From contig NZ_JAUSRN010000005.1 of the NCBI RefSeq assembly GCF_030811855.1, positions 186,001-250,000 on the forward strand: DNA of 64,000 bases. Direction: 5' to 3'. Below the pieces are notes generated by a model, which was not told the DNA's origin, searched no databases, and saw only the letters and a program-made list of their open reading frames with translations. This DNA is from Variovorax paradoxus (GTDB lineage Bacteria > Pseudomonadota > Gammaproteobacteria > Burkholderiales > Burkholderiaceae_C). Position 1 is the stretch's first letter. Each line of letters starts with the position of its first letter. This document shows positions 25,285 through 34,236 of this stretch, in pieces. Position numbers and translations under genes: made by a program.

Positions 25285-26898
25285 TCAGAAGCCCGCGGCC
25301 ACGCCATCGCGGCGCGGATCGCTGGCGGCGACGTAACCCTCCACCGACGGATCGCCCGCGCGCCAGATGAACTGGCCGGCGCCGAAGTCCTGGTAGGAGT
25401 CGTCGATCACATCGAGGTGATGCCCGAGCTCGCGCAGGCCTTGCACGGTACTTGGATTCATCGCTGCTTCGACGTTTATTTCGAGTCCCGCATTGAAGCG
25501 CCAGCGCGGCGCATCGCAGGCGGCCTGCGGGTTCTGCTTGTAGTCGAGCATGCGCACCAGCGTCTGCATGTGGCCTTGCGGCTGCATGTTGCCGCCCATC
25601 ACGCCGAAGCTCATCACCGGTTGTCCATCCTTGGTAAGGAAGGCCGGAATGATGGTGTGGAACGGACGCTTGCCCGGCGCAACGACGTTCGGGCTCTCCG
25701 CCCTGAGGCTGAATCCGTGCCCGCGGTTCTGCAGGCTGATGCCGAATTCGGGCTCCACGCAACCCGAGCCGAAGCCCATGTAGTTGCTCTGGATGAAGCT
25801 CACCATCATGCCGCTTTCGTCGGCAGCCGTGAGATAGATGGTGCCGCCCTTCACGGGATTGCCGGCCTTGAAGTCCTGTGCCTTTTTCACGTCGATGAGT
25901 CTCGCACGCGATGCGAGGTAGGAGTCATCGAGCATTTGCGCCGGGGTCACCGTCATCGACGATGGCTCAGAGACGTAGCGGTACACGTCGGCAAAGGCAA
26001 GCTTCATGGCTTCGATCTGCAGGTGCTGCGAAGCGACCGAGTCGACCGGCAGCGAGGCGATGTCGAACTTCTCGAGAATACCGAGCGCGATCAGCGCCGC
26101 AATGCCCTGCCCGTTGGGCGGAATCTCGTGCAGCGTGTGGCCGCGGTAGTCGCGCGAGATCGGCTTGACCCATTCGGGCTGGTAGGCCGAGAGATCGGCC
26201 ACCGTGAGCGAGCCGCCCTGCTCGGTCGAGAACCTGGCGAGCGCTTCGGCGATCTCGCCGTTGTAGTAGGCCTCGCCCTTGGTGCGGGCAATGGCCTTGA
26301 GCGCGCGCGCCGCTGCCGTGAAACGGAACAGCTCGCCCACCTCGGGCGCACGGCCCCAGGGCATGAACGTCTGCGCGAAGCCCGCCACCGTTTCGAGCAC
26401 CGGCGTGGCCGCCGCCCATTTCTGCTGCACCACCGGCGGCACCAGGTAGCCGCGCTCGGCGATGTCGATGGCCGGCGCCAGCAGGTCGGCGAAAGGCAGC
26501 TTGCCGAAGCGGTCGGAGAGCGCTACCCAGCCGCGCACCGCGCCCGGCACCGTGACCGAGTCGATGCCGCGCATCGGCGGCGTGGTGGCGTCAGCGCCGT
26601 ACTTGGCCTTGAAGTATTCGGGCGTCCAGGCCTTGGGCGCGGGACCCGACGCGTTGAGGCCGTGCAGTTCCTTGCCATCCCACAAGATGCAGAAGGCGTC
26701 GCTGCCGAGGCCGTTGCTCACGGGCTCGACCAGCGTCATGACGGCCGCCGTGGCGATGGCCGCATCGACGGCGTTGCCGCCCTGCTGAAGCATGCGCAGT
26801 CCGGCCTGCGAGGCGAGCGGGTGCGAAGTAGACACCACGTTGCGCGCAAAGATCGGAATGCGTGTGGAGAGGTAGGGGTTGCTGAAATCGAAGTTCAT
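25285..26898 (-). CDS. Gamma-glutamyltransferase-family Ntn hydrolase, cytoplasmic type
   Basis: 537 residues without a signal peptide. N-terminal 'VVSTSHPLASQAGLRMLQQG' and 'GGNAVDAAIA' are typical of the GGT family. The self-cleaving nucleophile is probably Thr353 in 'KGGTIYLTAAD', which would make the N-terminus of the small subunit; 'MGFGSG' and 'GGNMQPQGHMQ' complete the active-site regions. Members hydrolyse or transfer gamma-glutamyl groups of glutathione or process gamma-glutamyl and acyl amides. The missing signal peptide points to the YwrD-like cytoplasmic branch. The Bug binding protein gene ends 12 bp upstream, so the imported ligand may be its substrate. Confidence 0.9.
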   Translation of the reverse strand: MNFDFSNPYLSTRIPIFARNVVSTSHPLASQAGLRMLQQGGNAVDAAIATAAVMTLVEPVSNGLGSDAFCILWDGKELHGLNASGPAPKAWTPEYFKAKYGADATTPPMRGIDSVTVPGAVRGWVALSDRFGKLPFADLLAPAIDIAERGYLVPPVVQQKWAAATPVLETVAGFAQTFMPWGRAPEVGELFRFTAAARALKAIARTKGEAYYNGEIAEALARFSTEQGGSLTVADLSAYQPEWVKPISRDYRGHTLHEIPPNGQGIAALIALGILEKFDIASLPVDSVASQHLQIEAMKLAFADVYRYVSEPSSMTVTPAQMLDDSYLASRARLIDVKKAQDFKAGNPVKGGTIYLTAADESGMMVSFIQSNYMGFGSGCVEPEFGISLQNRGHGFSLRAESPNVVAPGKRPFHTIIPAFLTKDGQPVMSFGVMGGNMQPQGHMQTLVRMLDYKQNPQAACDAPRWRFNAGLEINVEAAMNPSTVQGLRELGHHLDVIDDSYQDFGAGQFIWRAGDPSVEGYVAASDPRRDGVAAGF

Positions 26899-26910
26899 GG
26901 AGACGTCTCT

Positions 26911-27885
26911 CTATTCGTTGCTGATCTTGCGTTCGACGATGATTTTTTTCCACTTGGCCGCATCGGTAGCCACCATCTTCGCAAACTGCTCGGGGGTGCC
27001 GGGAGCGGCAGGTTCGATGCCCAGGCGCGAGAGCTTTTCCTTCACCTCGGGATCGGCCAGCGCCTCGTTAGCGGCCTTGTTGACGCGCGCCACGATGTCG
27101 GCCGGCAGCCCCTTCGGACCATAGAAGCCGAACCAAGTGTTCGACTCGAATCCGGGCAGCGTGTCGGCAATCGGAGGCAGTTCGGGCGCGAGCGCGCTGC
27201 GCTTCAGCGTGGTGACGCCGAGTGCGCGCAGCCGTCCGTCGCGCACGTGCGGCATGCCGGTAGGCAGCGAGTCGAACAGCACGTCGACCTTGCCGCTGAT
27301 CAGGTCCGGAATCGCCAATGCCGTGCCTTTGTACGGAATGTGCGTCACGAACACGCCGGCCTGCGCCTTGAAGAGCTCGGCGGTGAGCTGCACGATGGTG
27401 CCGTTGCCGCTGGACGCATAGTTGAGCTTGCCGGGATTCTTCTGCGCATAGGCGATCCATTCGCGCACGGTCTTGGCAGGCGAATCGACCGGCACCAGCA
27501 TGATGCTCGGCGCATCGCCGACGTGCGCGATGGGCGAGAAGTCGCGCACCGTGTCGTAGGGCAGTTTGCTGGTGATGGCGGGCCCGATGGAGTGCGTGCT
27601 GGTAGTCGCCAGCAACAGCGTGTAGCCATCGGGCGGCGCCTTGGCGACCATGTCGGAACCGATGGCACCGCCGGCGCCCGGCTTGTTGTCGACGATCAGC
27701 GTGGCGCCGAGCTTCTCGCTCATCTTCTGCCCGAGGGTGCGTGCAAAAAGATCCGTGGCGCCGGCCGCCGGGAACGGCACGATGAGCCGCACTGGCTTGT
27801 TCGGGTAGCCCTGGGCCAGGCTGGCCGTCGATGCCGCCATGCAAAGCGCAACGGCAACCCCTTGAAGGAACTGGATTCGTTTCAT
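26911..27885 (-). CDS. Bug-type (TctC) periplasmic binding protein
   Basis: 324 residues from the ATG at 27885, which gives a standard signal peptide ending 'ASLAQGYPNKP'. The mature start 'PVRLIVPFPAAGATDLFAR' and 'DNKPGAGGAIG' are the hallmarks of Bug/TctC proteins of tripartite tricarboxylate transporters, which are highly expanded in Comamonadaceae. Binds a small carboxylate or amide in the periplasm. It is upstream of the gamma-glutamyltransferase gene and divergent from the LysR gene; tctB-tctA lie 1 kb away on the same strand beyond LysR and may be its membrane partners. Confidence 0.92.
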   Translation of the reverse strand: MKRIQFLQGVAVALCMAASTASLAQGYPNKPVRLIVPFPAAGATDLFARTLGQKMSEKLGATLIVDNKPGAGGAIGSDMVAKAPPDGYTLLLATTSTHSIGPAITSKLPYDTVRDFSPIAHVGDAPSIMLVPVDSPAKTVREWIAYAQKNPGKLNYASSGNGTIVQLTAELFKAQAGVFVTHIPYKGTALAIPDLISGKVDVLFDSLPTGMPHVRDGRLRALGVTTLKRSALAPELPPIADTLPGFESNTWFGFYGPKGLPADIVARVNKAANEALADPEVKEKLSRLGIEPAAPGTPEQFAKMVATDAAKWKKIIVERKISNE

Positions 27886-27917
27886 GGTGCTTGGATTCTG
27901 GCGCGGTGGAGAAACCT

Positions 27918-27930
27918 TGCATGCTATGCA
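27918..27930. promoter_or_regulatory. Candidate LysR box
   Basis: TGCAT-GCT-ATGCA is a perfect dyad of the T-N11-A form in the 98 bp between the divergent Bug and LysR-family genes, 33 bp before the Bug start. The position suits control of the Bug-GGT operon and autoregulation of the regulator. Confidence 0.45.
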
Positions 27931-27983
27931 GCCGATGGGCATCAAGCCAGATAATCCAGCTTATTCAACTATGAGCGCTGTTT

Positions 27984-28910
27984 ATGGCAAGGAACGCGAC
28001 GGAAGAGATCTCGCTGCAGCAGCTGCGGGCGCTGGCGGCCGTTGCCGAATCGGGCAGCTTCACGCTCGCCGCCGAAACCCTGCAGCTCACGCAGCCGGCC
28101 ATCAGCCACCTGGTCAAGCGCATGGAGGAAGAGCTTGGCCAGCCGCTTGTCGTGCGGGGCCGCCGCATCCGCCTCACGAGCGCGGGCGAAGTGATGGTCG
28201 AGACCGCGGTGCGCGCGCTGAGGCTCATCGATGAATCGGTTGACGCCTGCCGTTCGCAGTCACAGCTGCGGGAGGGCCGCGTGGTGCTGGCTGTGGGCCA
28301 CCTCACGGCGGGCGCCCTGCTGCCGCCCATGCTCGCCCGCTTTTCGCGCAAGCACCCCACGCTCGCCACCACGCTGCTCGACAGCACGGCGGAGCAGATG
28401 ATCTCGCGCATCCTCTCGCAGGAGGCCGACCTGGGCTTTGGCTCCGACATCGGCCAGAAGCACTCCGAACTGGCGACCGAGCCTCTTTTTTCCGAACGCA
28501 TGGCCCTGTTCGTGCGCGACGACCATCCGCTCGCGCAGCGCGTGGTTGTCGATGCCAGGCACCTTGAGGGATTGCCCTTCATCCACGTCAATCCCGACGC
28601 CAATGTGTGGCGCGCCGTCAGCCGACAGCTATCGAGCGTGGCCAACGTCTATCCGCGCGTGGTGCACCACGTGTCCATGCTGTCGACCGCGTTCGGGCTC
28701 ATCCAGGCGGGTGCCGGCGTAGCGCTGCTGCCGCGCTATGTCGAGGTGCTGATGCCGGGCAACCTGCGCGCTGTGGGCGTGACCCGTCCCATCCTTGAAT
28801 ATCCGGTGGTCGCCGTCCGGCTGGCCAAGCATCCCCTCAGCCCGGCGGCGATGGCATTCCTCGCGATGGCAAGGCAGCACATGAGCCCGCCGCGAGCCGC
28901 TAAGCCCTGA
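27984..28910 (+). CDS. LysR-family transcriptional regulator
   Basis: 308 residues. N-terminal winged helix-turn-helix 'LRALAAVAESGSFTLAAETL' and 'TQPAISHLVKRMEEELGQPL', then a two-lobe effector domain of the LysR_substrate type. Divergent from the Bug/GGT/EamA operon and converging on tctA, so it is the likely controller of this transport region, responding to the imported compound. Effector unknown. Confidence 0.9.
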   Translation: MARNATEEISLQQLRALAAVAESGSFTLAAETLQLTQPAISHLVKRMEEELGQPLVVRGRRIRLTSAGEVMVETAVRALRLIDESVDACRSQSQLREGRVVLAVGHLTAGALLPPMLARFSRKHPTLATTLLDSTAEQMISRILSQEADLGFGSDIGQKHSELATEPLFSERMALFVRDDHPLAQRVVVDARHLEGLPFIHVNPDANVWRAVSRQLSSVANVYPRVVHHVSMLSTAFGLIQAGAGVALLPRYVEVLMPGNLRAVGVTRPILEYPVVAVRLAKHPLSPAAMAFLAMARQHMSPPRAAKP

Positions 28911-28945
28911 AAAACAAACGGCGCCCGAAGGCGCCGCTCGTTTGC
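28908..28945. terminator. Bidirectional terminator between LysR gene and tctA
   Basis: Stem GGCGCC-CGAA-GGCGCC extended by CAAAC / GTTTG with a small bulge. An A-run on the left gives a U tract for the leftward tctA transcript; the rightward side has only a short T run. Serves two converging genes. Confidence 0.75.
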
Positions 28946-28960
28946 TTGGGTTCGCGAAGA

Positions 28961-30475
28961 TCAGTCGACTTCGACGAAGGCTTCTTCCCGCTTCGATTTG
29001 ACGGCAGGCAGCAGCACGATCACCAAGAGCAGCGCCGCGGCGGCCAGCAGGCTGGCGGAGATCGGGCGCGTGACGAACACGCTCCAGTCGCCACGCGACA
29101 GCAGCAACGAACGGCGCAGGTTCTCTTCCATCATCGGTCCGAGGATGAAGCCCAAAAGCAGCGGCGCAGGCTCGCATCCCAGCTTGAAGAAGGAGTAGCC
29201 CACCAGGCCGAAGATGCCCACCATCCAGATGTCGAAGGTGTTGTTGTTGGTCGAGTACACGCCAATGGCGCAGAACAGCACGATGGCCGGGAACAGGTAC
29301 TTGTAGGGCACGGACAGGAGCTTGATCCACATGCCGATGAGCGGCAGGTTCAGGATGATCAGCATTGCGTTGCCCAGCCACATCGAGGCGATCAGGCCCC
29401 AGAACAGCTCGGGGTTGCTGGTCATCACCTGCGGACCGGGCTGGATGTTGTGGATGGTCATCGCGCCGACCATCAGCGCCATCACGGCGTTGGGCGGAAT
29501 GCCCAGCGTCAGCAGCGGGATGAAGGAGGTCTGGGCACCGGCGTTGTTGGCCGATTCGGGAGCCGCCACACCGCGGATGTTGCCCTTGCCGAAGGGCACT
29601 TCGCCCGGCTGCAGCTTGGTCTTCTTCTCGATGGTGTAGGCCGCAAAGGCCGCCAGCAGCGCACCGCCGCCGGGCAGGATGCCCAGGGCCGAGCCCAGCG
29701 CCGTGCCGCGCAGCACCGCGGGGATCATGCGCTTGAAGTCGTCCTTGGTCGGGAACAGGCCCGAGACCTTGGCGGTGAACACTTCGCGCTCGTCATCGGG
29801 GCGCGAGAGGTTGGCAATGATTTCGCCGTAGCCGAACACGCCCATGGCAATCGCCACGAAGCCGATGCCGTCGGTGAGTTCAGGAATGTCGAAGCTGTAA
29901 CGCGCCACGCCCGAGTTCACGTCGGTGCCGACCAGGCCCATCAGGAGTCCCAGCACGATCATGCCGATGGCCTTGAGCAGCGAGCCCGAAGCCAGCACCA
30001 CGGCGCCGATCAGACCCAGGATCATCAGCGAGAAATACTCCGCAGGGCCGAACTTGAAGGCCAACTCGGTCAGCGGCGGCGCAAAGGCAGCCAGGATCAG
30101 CGTACCCACGCAGCCTGCGAAGAACGAGCCCAGGCCCGCCGCGGCGAGCGCGGGACCCGCACGGCCCTTGCGCGCCATCTGGTAGCCGTCGATCACGGTC
30201 ACCACCGAGGACGATTCGCCCGGCAGGTTGACCAGAATCGCGGTGGTGGAGCCGCCGTACTGCGCGCCATAGTAGATGCCGGCCAGCATGATCAGCGCCG
30301 ACACGGGCGGCAGCGCGTACGTGGCGGGCAGCAGCATTGCGATAGTTGCGACGGGGCCGATGCCAGGCAGCACGCCGATCAGCGTGCCCAAAATACAGCC
30401 GACCAGGCAATACAGCAGGTTCGTGAAGGTAAAGGCAACGCCAAAACCCATCGAGAGGTGTTCAAACAGTTCCAT
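28961..30475 (-). CDS. tctA: Tripartite tricarboxylate transporter large membrane protein (TctA)
   Basis: 504 residues with about 11-12 membrane helices. Begins 'MELFEHLSMGFGVAFTFTNL' and carries 'GVLPGIGPVATIAMLLP' and 'YGGSTTAILVNLPGESSS', the conserved TctA regions. It is the transport subunit of TTT carriers and works with a small TctB and a periplasmic Bug protein. tctB lies 12 bp upstream. The nearest Bug gene is the one at 26911-27885. Gene symbol used in the family sense; substrate not known. Confidence 0.93.
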   Translation of the reverse strand: MELFEHLSMGFGVAFTFTNLLYCLVGCILGTLIGVLPGIGPVATIAMLLPATYALPPVSALIMLAGIYYGAQYGGSTTAILVNLPGESSSVVTVIDGYQMARKGRAGPALAAAGLGSFFAGCVGTLILAAFAPPLTELAFKFGPAEYFSLMILGLIGAVVLASGSLLKAIGMIVLGLLMGLVGTDVNSGVARYSFDIPELTDGIGFVAIAMGVFGYGEIIANLSRPDDEREVFTAKVSGLFPTKDDFKRMIPAVLRGTALGSALGILPGGGALLAAFAAYTIEKKTKLQPGEVPFGKGNIRGVAAPESANNAGAQTSFIPLLTLGIPPNAVMALMVGAMTIHNIQPGPQVMTSNPELFWGLIASMWLGNAMLIILNLPLIGMWIKLLSVPYKYLFPAIVLFCAIGVYSTNNNTFDIWMVGIFGLVGYSFFKLGCEPAPLLLGFILGPMMEENLRRSLLLSRGDWSVFVTRPISASLLAAAALLLVIVLLPAVKSKREEAFVEVD

Positions 30476-30487
30476 TTGCGCGCTTTC

Positions 30488-30976
30488 TCAACCGGTGATG
30501 AAGGTCGGCCAGACCTGGATCTGCAGCTTGAGCGCCCAGATGAAGGCCACATAGCTGCCGATGGCGAGCACGGTGGCCAGGACCAGCACGCTTGGCAGCT
30601 TGAACTCGTGGCCCGCAAGGCTCGAAATGATCACGAGCGCGTAGATCGCGATGATCATTCCCATGGCCGGCACGCCGATGCTTGGCAGGCCGCCCAGCAA
30701 GATGCCGAATGCGAGGTTGGCGCCCAGAATGAACACCACCTGCTTCCAGGCCCACTTGCCGATTTTTTCGCCGTCGGCGGTTTCGACGGTCAGGCCGCTG
30801 AACATGATCCCGAGGCCAATGATGGCCATCAGAATGCCCAGCATCAACGGGAAGTAGCCCGGCCCCATGCGGGCGCCGCTGCCTACGCTGTAGGTGGTGG
30901 CGCCCCATGCGAACGCCGTTCCTACGACCGTAAACATCAGGCCCGAGAAAAAGTCTTTCTGACTCTTGATTTTCAC
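30488..30976 (-). CDS. tctB: Tripartite tricarboxylate transporter small membrane protein (TctB)
   Basis: 162 residues with four hydrophobic helices and the opening 'KDFFSGLMFTVVGTAFAWGA', as in TctB. GTG start with GAGGAG 7 nt upstream. First gene of the tctB-tctA pair. The 123 bp between it and the GspE-type gene contains no recognisable feature beyond GC-rich short palindromes near 31072-31094. Confidence 0.9.
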   Translation of the reverse strand: MKIKSQKDFFSGLMFTVVGTAFAWGATTYSVGSGARMGPGYFPLMLGILMAIIGLGIMFSGLTVETADGEKIGKWAWKQVVFILGANLAFGILLGGLPSIGVPAMGMIIAIYALVIISSLAGHEFKLPSVLVLATVLAIGSYVAFIWALKLQIQVWPTFITG

Positions 30977-31099
30977 GAACAGTCTCCTCGAACAAATTTC
31001 GATGCGAGATTGTCGAGTCAGCTGGTGGTCAGCCCGATGTGGATTCCACTAACCGAAAGGCTAGGGATAACCCCGGGGCCCGGGCCATGGGCCCTTCCC

Positions 31100-32896
31100 T
31101 TACTCGAGCGGAGGTGTGGCGCTCAGCACTTCTTCGATGGTGGTGACGCCTTCGGCCACGCGCAGCGCGCCCGCCAGGCGCAGCGGCCGCATGCCGTCGA
31201 TCACGGCCTGACGGCGCAGCCCTGCGAGGTTGGGCTCCTTGGTGACCTGGCCCTTGAATTCCTCGGTGATGCTGAGCAACTCGTACAAGCCCATGCGGCC
31301 CATGTACCCCGTCATGCGGCAATCGACACAGCCCACCGGCTTGTAAGCGCGCACCGAACCGGTGATCTGCCATGGCTTGACGATGGTCTCGAGCTTCTCG
31401 CGCGTGACCGTGTCGTCGGGCTGCTTGCAGTTGGGGCACAGCGTACGCACCAGCCGCTGGGCCAGCACGCCGAGCATCACGGCGTTGATGAGGTACGAGG
31501 GGACGCCCAGTTCCATCAACCGCGTGATGGCGCTCGGCGCGTCGTTGGTGTGCAGCGTGCTGAACACGAGGTGGCCGGTGAGCGCAGCCTGCACCGCCAT
31601 CTCGGCGGTGGCGAGGTCGCGGATTTCGCCGACCATGATGATGTCCGGGTCCTGCCGCATCAGCGCGCGCAGGCCCTCGGTGAAGCCGAAGTCGAGTTGC
31701 GGCTGCACCTGCGTCTGGTTGAACGAGGGCTCGATCATTTCGATCGGGTCTTCGACCGTGCTCACGTTGACCTCTTCGGTCGCCACGCGCTTGAGCGTGG
31801 AGTACAGCGTGGTGGTCTTGCCCGAGCCCGTCGGCCCCGTCACCAGGATGATGCCGTTGGGCCGCGTGACGAGTTGCTCCCAGCGCTGCGCATCGTGCTG
31901 CGCGAAGCCGAGCGCATCGAGGTCCTTCACGGCGGTGTCGGGGTCGAAGATCCGCATCACCATCTTCTCGCCGAAGGCCGTCGGCAAGGTGGACAGGCGC
32001 ATTTCGACTTCGTCGCCGCGCATGTTGCGGGTCTTGATGCGGCCGTCGAGCGGACGGCGCTTCTCGACCACGTCCATGCGGCCGAGCAGCTTGATGCGCG
32101 ACACCATCGCGTTCATCACGCCCATGGGCATCTGGTAGGCCGGATGCAGGATGCCGTCGATGCGGAAGCGGATCACACCTTGCTCGCGGCGCGGTTCCAG
32201 GTGGATGTCGCTCGCGCGCTGGTCGAAGGCGTATTGCCAGAGCCAGTCGACCACCTGCACCACGCTCTGGTCGTTCGCGTCGAGCTGCTTGGTGCTCTTG
32301 CCCAGTTCGACCAGCTGCTCGAAGCTCGCGCCGCCGGTGTTGCCGCCGGCTTTTTGCGCGGCGCGCACCGACTTGGCGAGCGCAAAGAACTCGGCCGTGT
32401 AGCGCTGGATGTCGGCCGGGTTGGCGACCACGCGGCGCACGGTGCGGCGCGACTGGCGCTCCACCTCGGCGATCCAGTCGGTAAGAAAGGGTTCGGCCGT
32501 GGCCACCACCACTTCATTGGGCAGCACCTGCACCGGCAGCACCTTGTGGCGCTCTGCATAGGCCGCGCTCATGGTGTCGGCCACCTTGCCCACGTCGACC
32601 TTGAGCGGATCAATGCGCAGGTAAGCGAGGCCCGCGCGGACGGCTAGCCATTGCGTGAGCATTTCAAGGTCGAGCGGCTTGCCGTCGCTTTCGCGCGTCA
32701 TCGCCACGTTGGCGAGCCGCACCAGCGGCGCCTGCCGGCTCTCGGCCTGGGCGCAGCGCGCGATGGTGCGCTTGGCCTCCACCGGCGAGATCACGCCGTC
32801 GGTGGCGAGCCATTCGATGAGACGCCGCAGGTCGAGCGGCCCTTCGTGGCGGGCGGCCAGCGGGGCGGGGGCGGAAACGGCGGGGACAGCGCTCAT
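31100..32896 (-). CDS. GspE/PilB-type secretion or pilus assembly ATPase
   Basis: 598 residues from the ATG at 32896, overlapping the stop of the upstream gene (ATGA). The N-terminal ~200 residues resemble the GspE/MshE N-terminal domain. The motor domain has Walker A 'GPTGSGKTT' (Lys360), Asp box 'EDPIEMIEP', Walker B 'DPDIIMVGEIRD' and His box 'FSTLHTNDA'. The tetra-Cys zinc element 'CPNCKQ...CVDC' is intact. It would hydrolyse ATP at the inner membrane for a type II secretion or type IV pilus machine. No other gsp or pil gene is in the window, so its machine is encoded elsewhere. Confidence 0.92.
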   Translation of the reverse strand: MSAVPAVSAPAPLAARHEGPLDLRRLIEWLATDGVISPVEAKRTIARCAQAESRQAPLVRLANVAMTRESDGKPLDLEMLTQWLAVRAGLAYLRIDPLKVDVGKVADTMSAAYAERHKVLPVQVLPNEVVVATAEPFLTDWIAEVERQSRRTVRRVVANPADIQRYTAEFFALAKSVRAAQKAGGNTGGASFEQLVELGKSTKQLDANDQSVVQVVDWLWQYAFDQRASDIHLEPRREQGVIRFRIDGILHPAYQMPMGVMNAMVSRIKLLGRMDVVEKRRPLDGRIKTRNMRGDEVEMRLSTLPTAFGEKMVMRIFDPDTAVKDLDALGFAQHDAQRWEQLVTRPNGIILVTGPTGSGKTTTLYSTLKRVATEEVNVSTVEDPIEMIEPSFNQTQVQPQLDFGFTEGLRALMRQDPDIIMVGEIRDLATAEMAVQAALTGHLVFSTLHTNDAPSAITRLMELGVPSYLINAVMLGVLAQRLVRTLCPNCKQPDDTVTREKLETIVKPWQITGSVRAYKPVGCVDCRMTGYMGRMGLYELLSITEEFKGQVTKEPNLAGLRRQAVIDGMRPLRLAGALRVAEGVTTIEEVLSATPPLE

Positions 32897-33672
32897 GGGC
32901 CGGGTCGGGTGAGAGTGGGATTCAGCGGTTTGAACACACGCAGCCATTTAGGCGCGGGCAGGCCCCATCGAGTCTGGATCGTTTGGGCGCGCTCGGCAAG
33001 GGCTTCGCGCTTTGGGCGGCTCGGCGTGCGCTGTGCCAGCACCACCGTGTTGCCTTCGCGCGTCGGCTTGAAGGCCCAGACCGCATCGGGGCCGAATGCG
33101 CCGGCGATTTTCTCCAGGCTGCGCTCGTAGCTCGACGAGCGGCCGAAGAGGTTAACCGTCATGCTGCCGTCTTCGGTGAGCAATGCGCGGCAATCGGCGT
33201 AGAAGTCTTCGCTGTCGAGCACCGGCGCGGCCGCTTCATGGTCGTAGAGGTCGACCTGCAGCGCATCGACCGTGCCGTGCCATTCGGGCTTGCGAATCTC
33301 AAGCGCCGCATCGGCGATGACCACGCGCAGCTTCGGATCATCGGCCGGCAGCTTGAACCAGCCGCGGCAGGCCGACACCACCTGCGGGTTGAGCTCTACG
33401 GCCGTGGTGCGCATGCGCAGGGTCTTGCGGCAGAACTTGGTGAGCGTGGCCGCGCCAAGGCCGAGCTGCATCGCATGGCGGTTTGCCACGCTCTTGGGAT
33501 CGGCGAACAGCAGCCAGGCCATCATGCGCTGAACGTATTCGAGTTCGATCTCGAAAGGCGCATCGAGCTTCATGGAGCCCTGGACCCATTCGGTGCCCAG
33601 GTGCAGATAACGGATGTCGCCCCAGTCGGAAAAATTGACTTCGGGGAGAACGGGAGTTTTGCTCGTGGCCAT
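32893..33672 (-). CDS. Spermidine synthase-fold protein (SpeE-like methyltransferase fold)
   Basis: 259 residues. Rossmann-type fold with 'QLGLGAATLTKFCRKTLRM', 'AVELNPQVVSACR' (cofactor acid), 'VVIADAALEI' and 'DALQVDLYDHEAAAPVL', as in spermidine synthase relatives. The polyamine-binding signature is not obvious, so it may be a non-catalytic or differently specific member. Its ATG overlaps the glycosylase stop by one base, and the upstream bases read CCTCCTTTG rather than a ribosome binding site; translation probably depends on re-initiation. It is in turn coupled to the GspE-type gene. Confidence 0.78.
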   Translation of the reverse strand: MATSKTPVLPEVNFSDWGDIRYLHLGTEWVQGSMKLDAPFEIELEYVQRMMAWLLFADPKSVANRHAMQLGLGAATLTKFCRKTLRMRTTAVELNPQVVSACRGWFKLPADDPKLRVVIADAALEIRKPEWHGTVDALQVDLYDHEAAAPVLDSEDFYADCRALLTEDGSMTVNLFGRSSSYERSLEKIAGAFGPDAVWAFKPTREGNTVVLAQRTPSRPKREALAERAQTIQTRWGLPAPKWLRVFKPLNPTLTRPGP

Positions 33673-34199
33673 CAAAGGAGGTGGTGGGCGTCAAAGACCT
33701 CGCGCCAGGCTGCGAGCTTGCGCTCGAAGCTCCACGACGCGTTGGCGGGGCTGGTGGAAGGCAGCTGGTAGACCGGCACACCCAGGGTGCGCGTGTGGCG
33801 CGCATGCTTGAAGCTCTCGCCGCCGTTGTGCGCAATGGCGGCCAGCCGCGGCAGGTGCAGCCCCGCAATGTCGTTGGCCACAGGTGCGCGAATGGCGGAA
33901 TCGAGGCTGCCTTCGCGCTCGCAGGCGGCATACACGTCCCACACGCCCAGGCCTCGGTCGAGCAGCCACTTTTTCTTTTGGAGGTAGCTGTCCGCGCCCA
34001 TGGGGAGCGGGTGGTGGGGCCAGACGGCTTGCAAGATTTTCCAGAACTGATTTTGCGGATGCGCATAGTACTGCTGCAGCTCGAGCGAGCGGACGCCCGG
34101 GAAGCTGCCGAGGATCAGTACGACGGTCGCGGGCGAGACGACGGGGGCAAGGCCCGTCAGCACTGCGTTGCCGGGGTCGGATGCGGCTGGTGGTTTCAT
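33672..34199 (-). CDS. DNA-deoxyinosine glycosylase-type uracil-DNA glycosylase family protein
   Basis: 175 residues. 'LILGSFPGVRSLELQQYYAH' and 'HPQNQFWKIL' match the hypoxanthine/deoxyinosine branch of the uracil-DNA glycosylase superfamily; the C-terminal 'LPSTSPANASWSFERKL' carries the second active-site loop. Would excise deaminated bases from DNA. The ATG at 34199 lacks a clear ribosome binding site. First gene of a three-gene coupled string with the SpeE-like and GspE-type genes, an unexpected combination. Confidence 0.82.
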   Translation of the reverse strand: MKPPAASDPGNAVLTGLAPVVSPATVVLILGSFPGVRSLELQQYYAHPQNQFWKILQAVWPHHPLPMGADSYLQKKKWLLDRGLGVWDVYAACEREGSLDSAIRAPVANDIAGLHLPRLAAIAHNGGESFKHARHTRTLGVPVYQLPSTSPANASWSFERKLAAWREVFDAHHLL

Positions 34200-34236
34200 G
34201 ATGGATACGCGCTATCTTGCACTGTCGATCGCCCAT

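Noticed and set aside
31060..31099. GC-rich palindromes (CCCGGG, GGGCCC, CCATGG) after the GspE-type gene
   Set aside because: Short restriction-site-like symmetry, frequent by chance at this GC content, and no T tract to support a terminator.
28946..32647. Very long plus-strand open frame (about 1230 codons)
   Set aside because: It runs antisense through tctA, tctB and the GspE-type gene; composition is His/Gln/Arg-rich without domains, while all three minus-strand proteins are clear family members.
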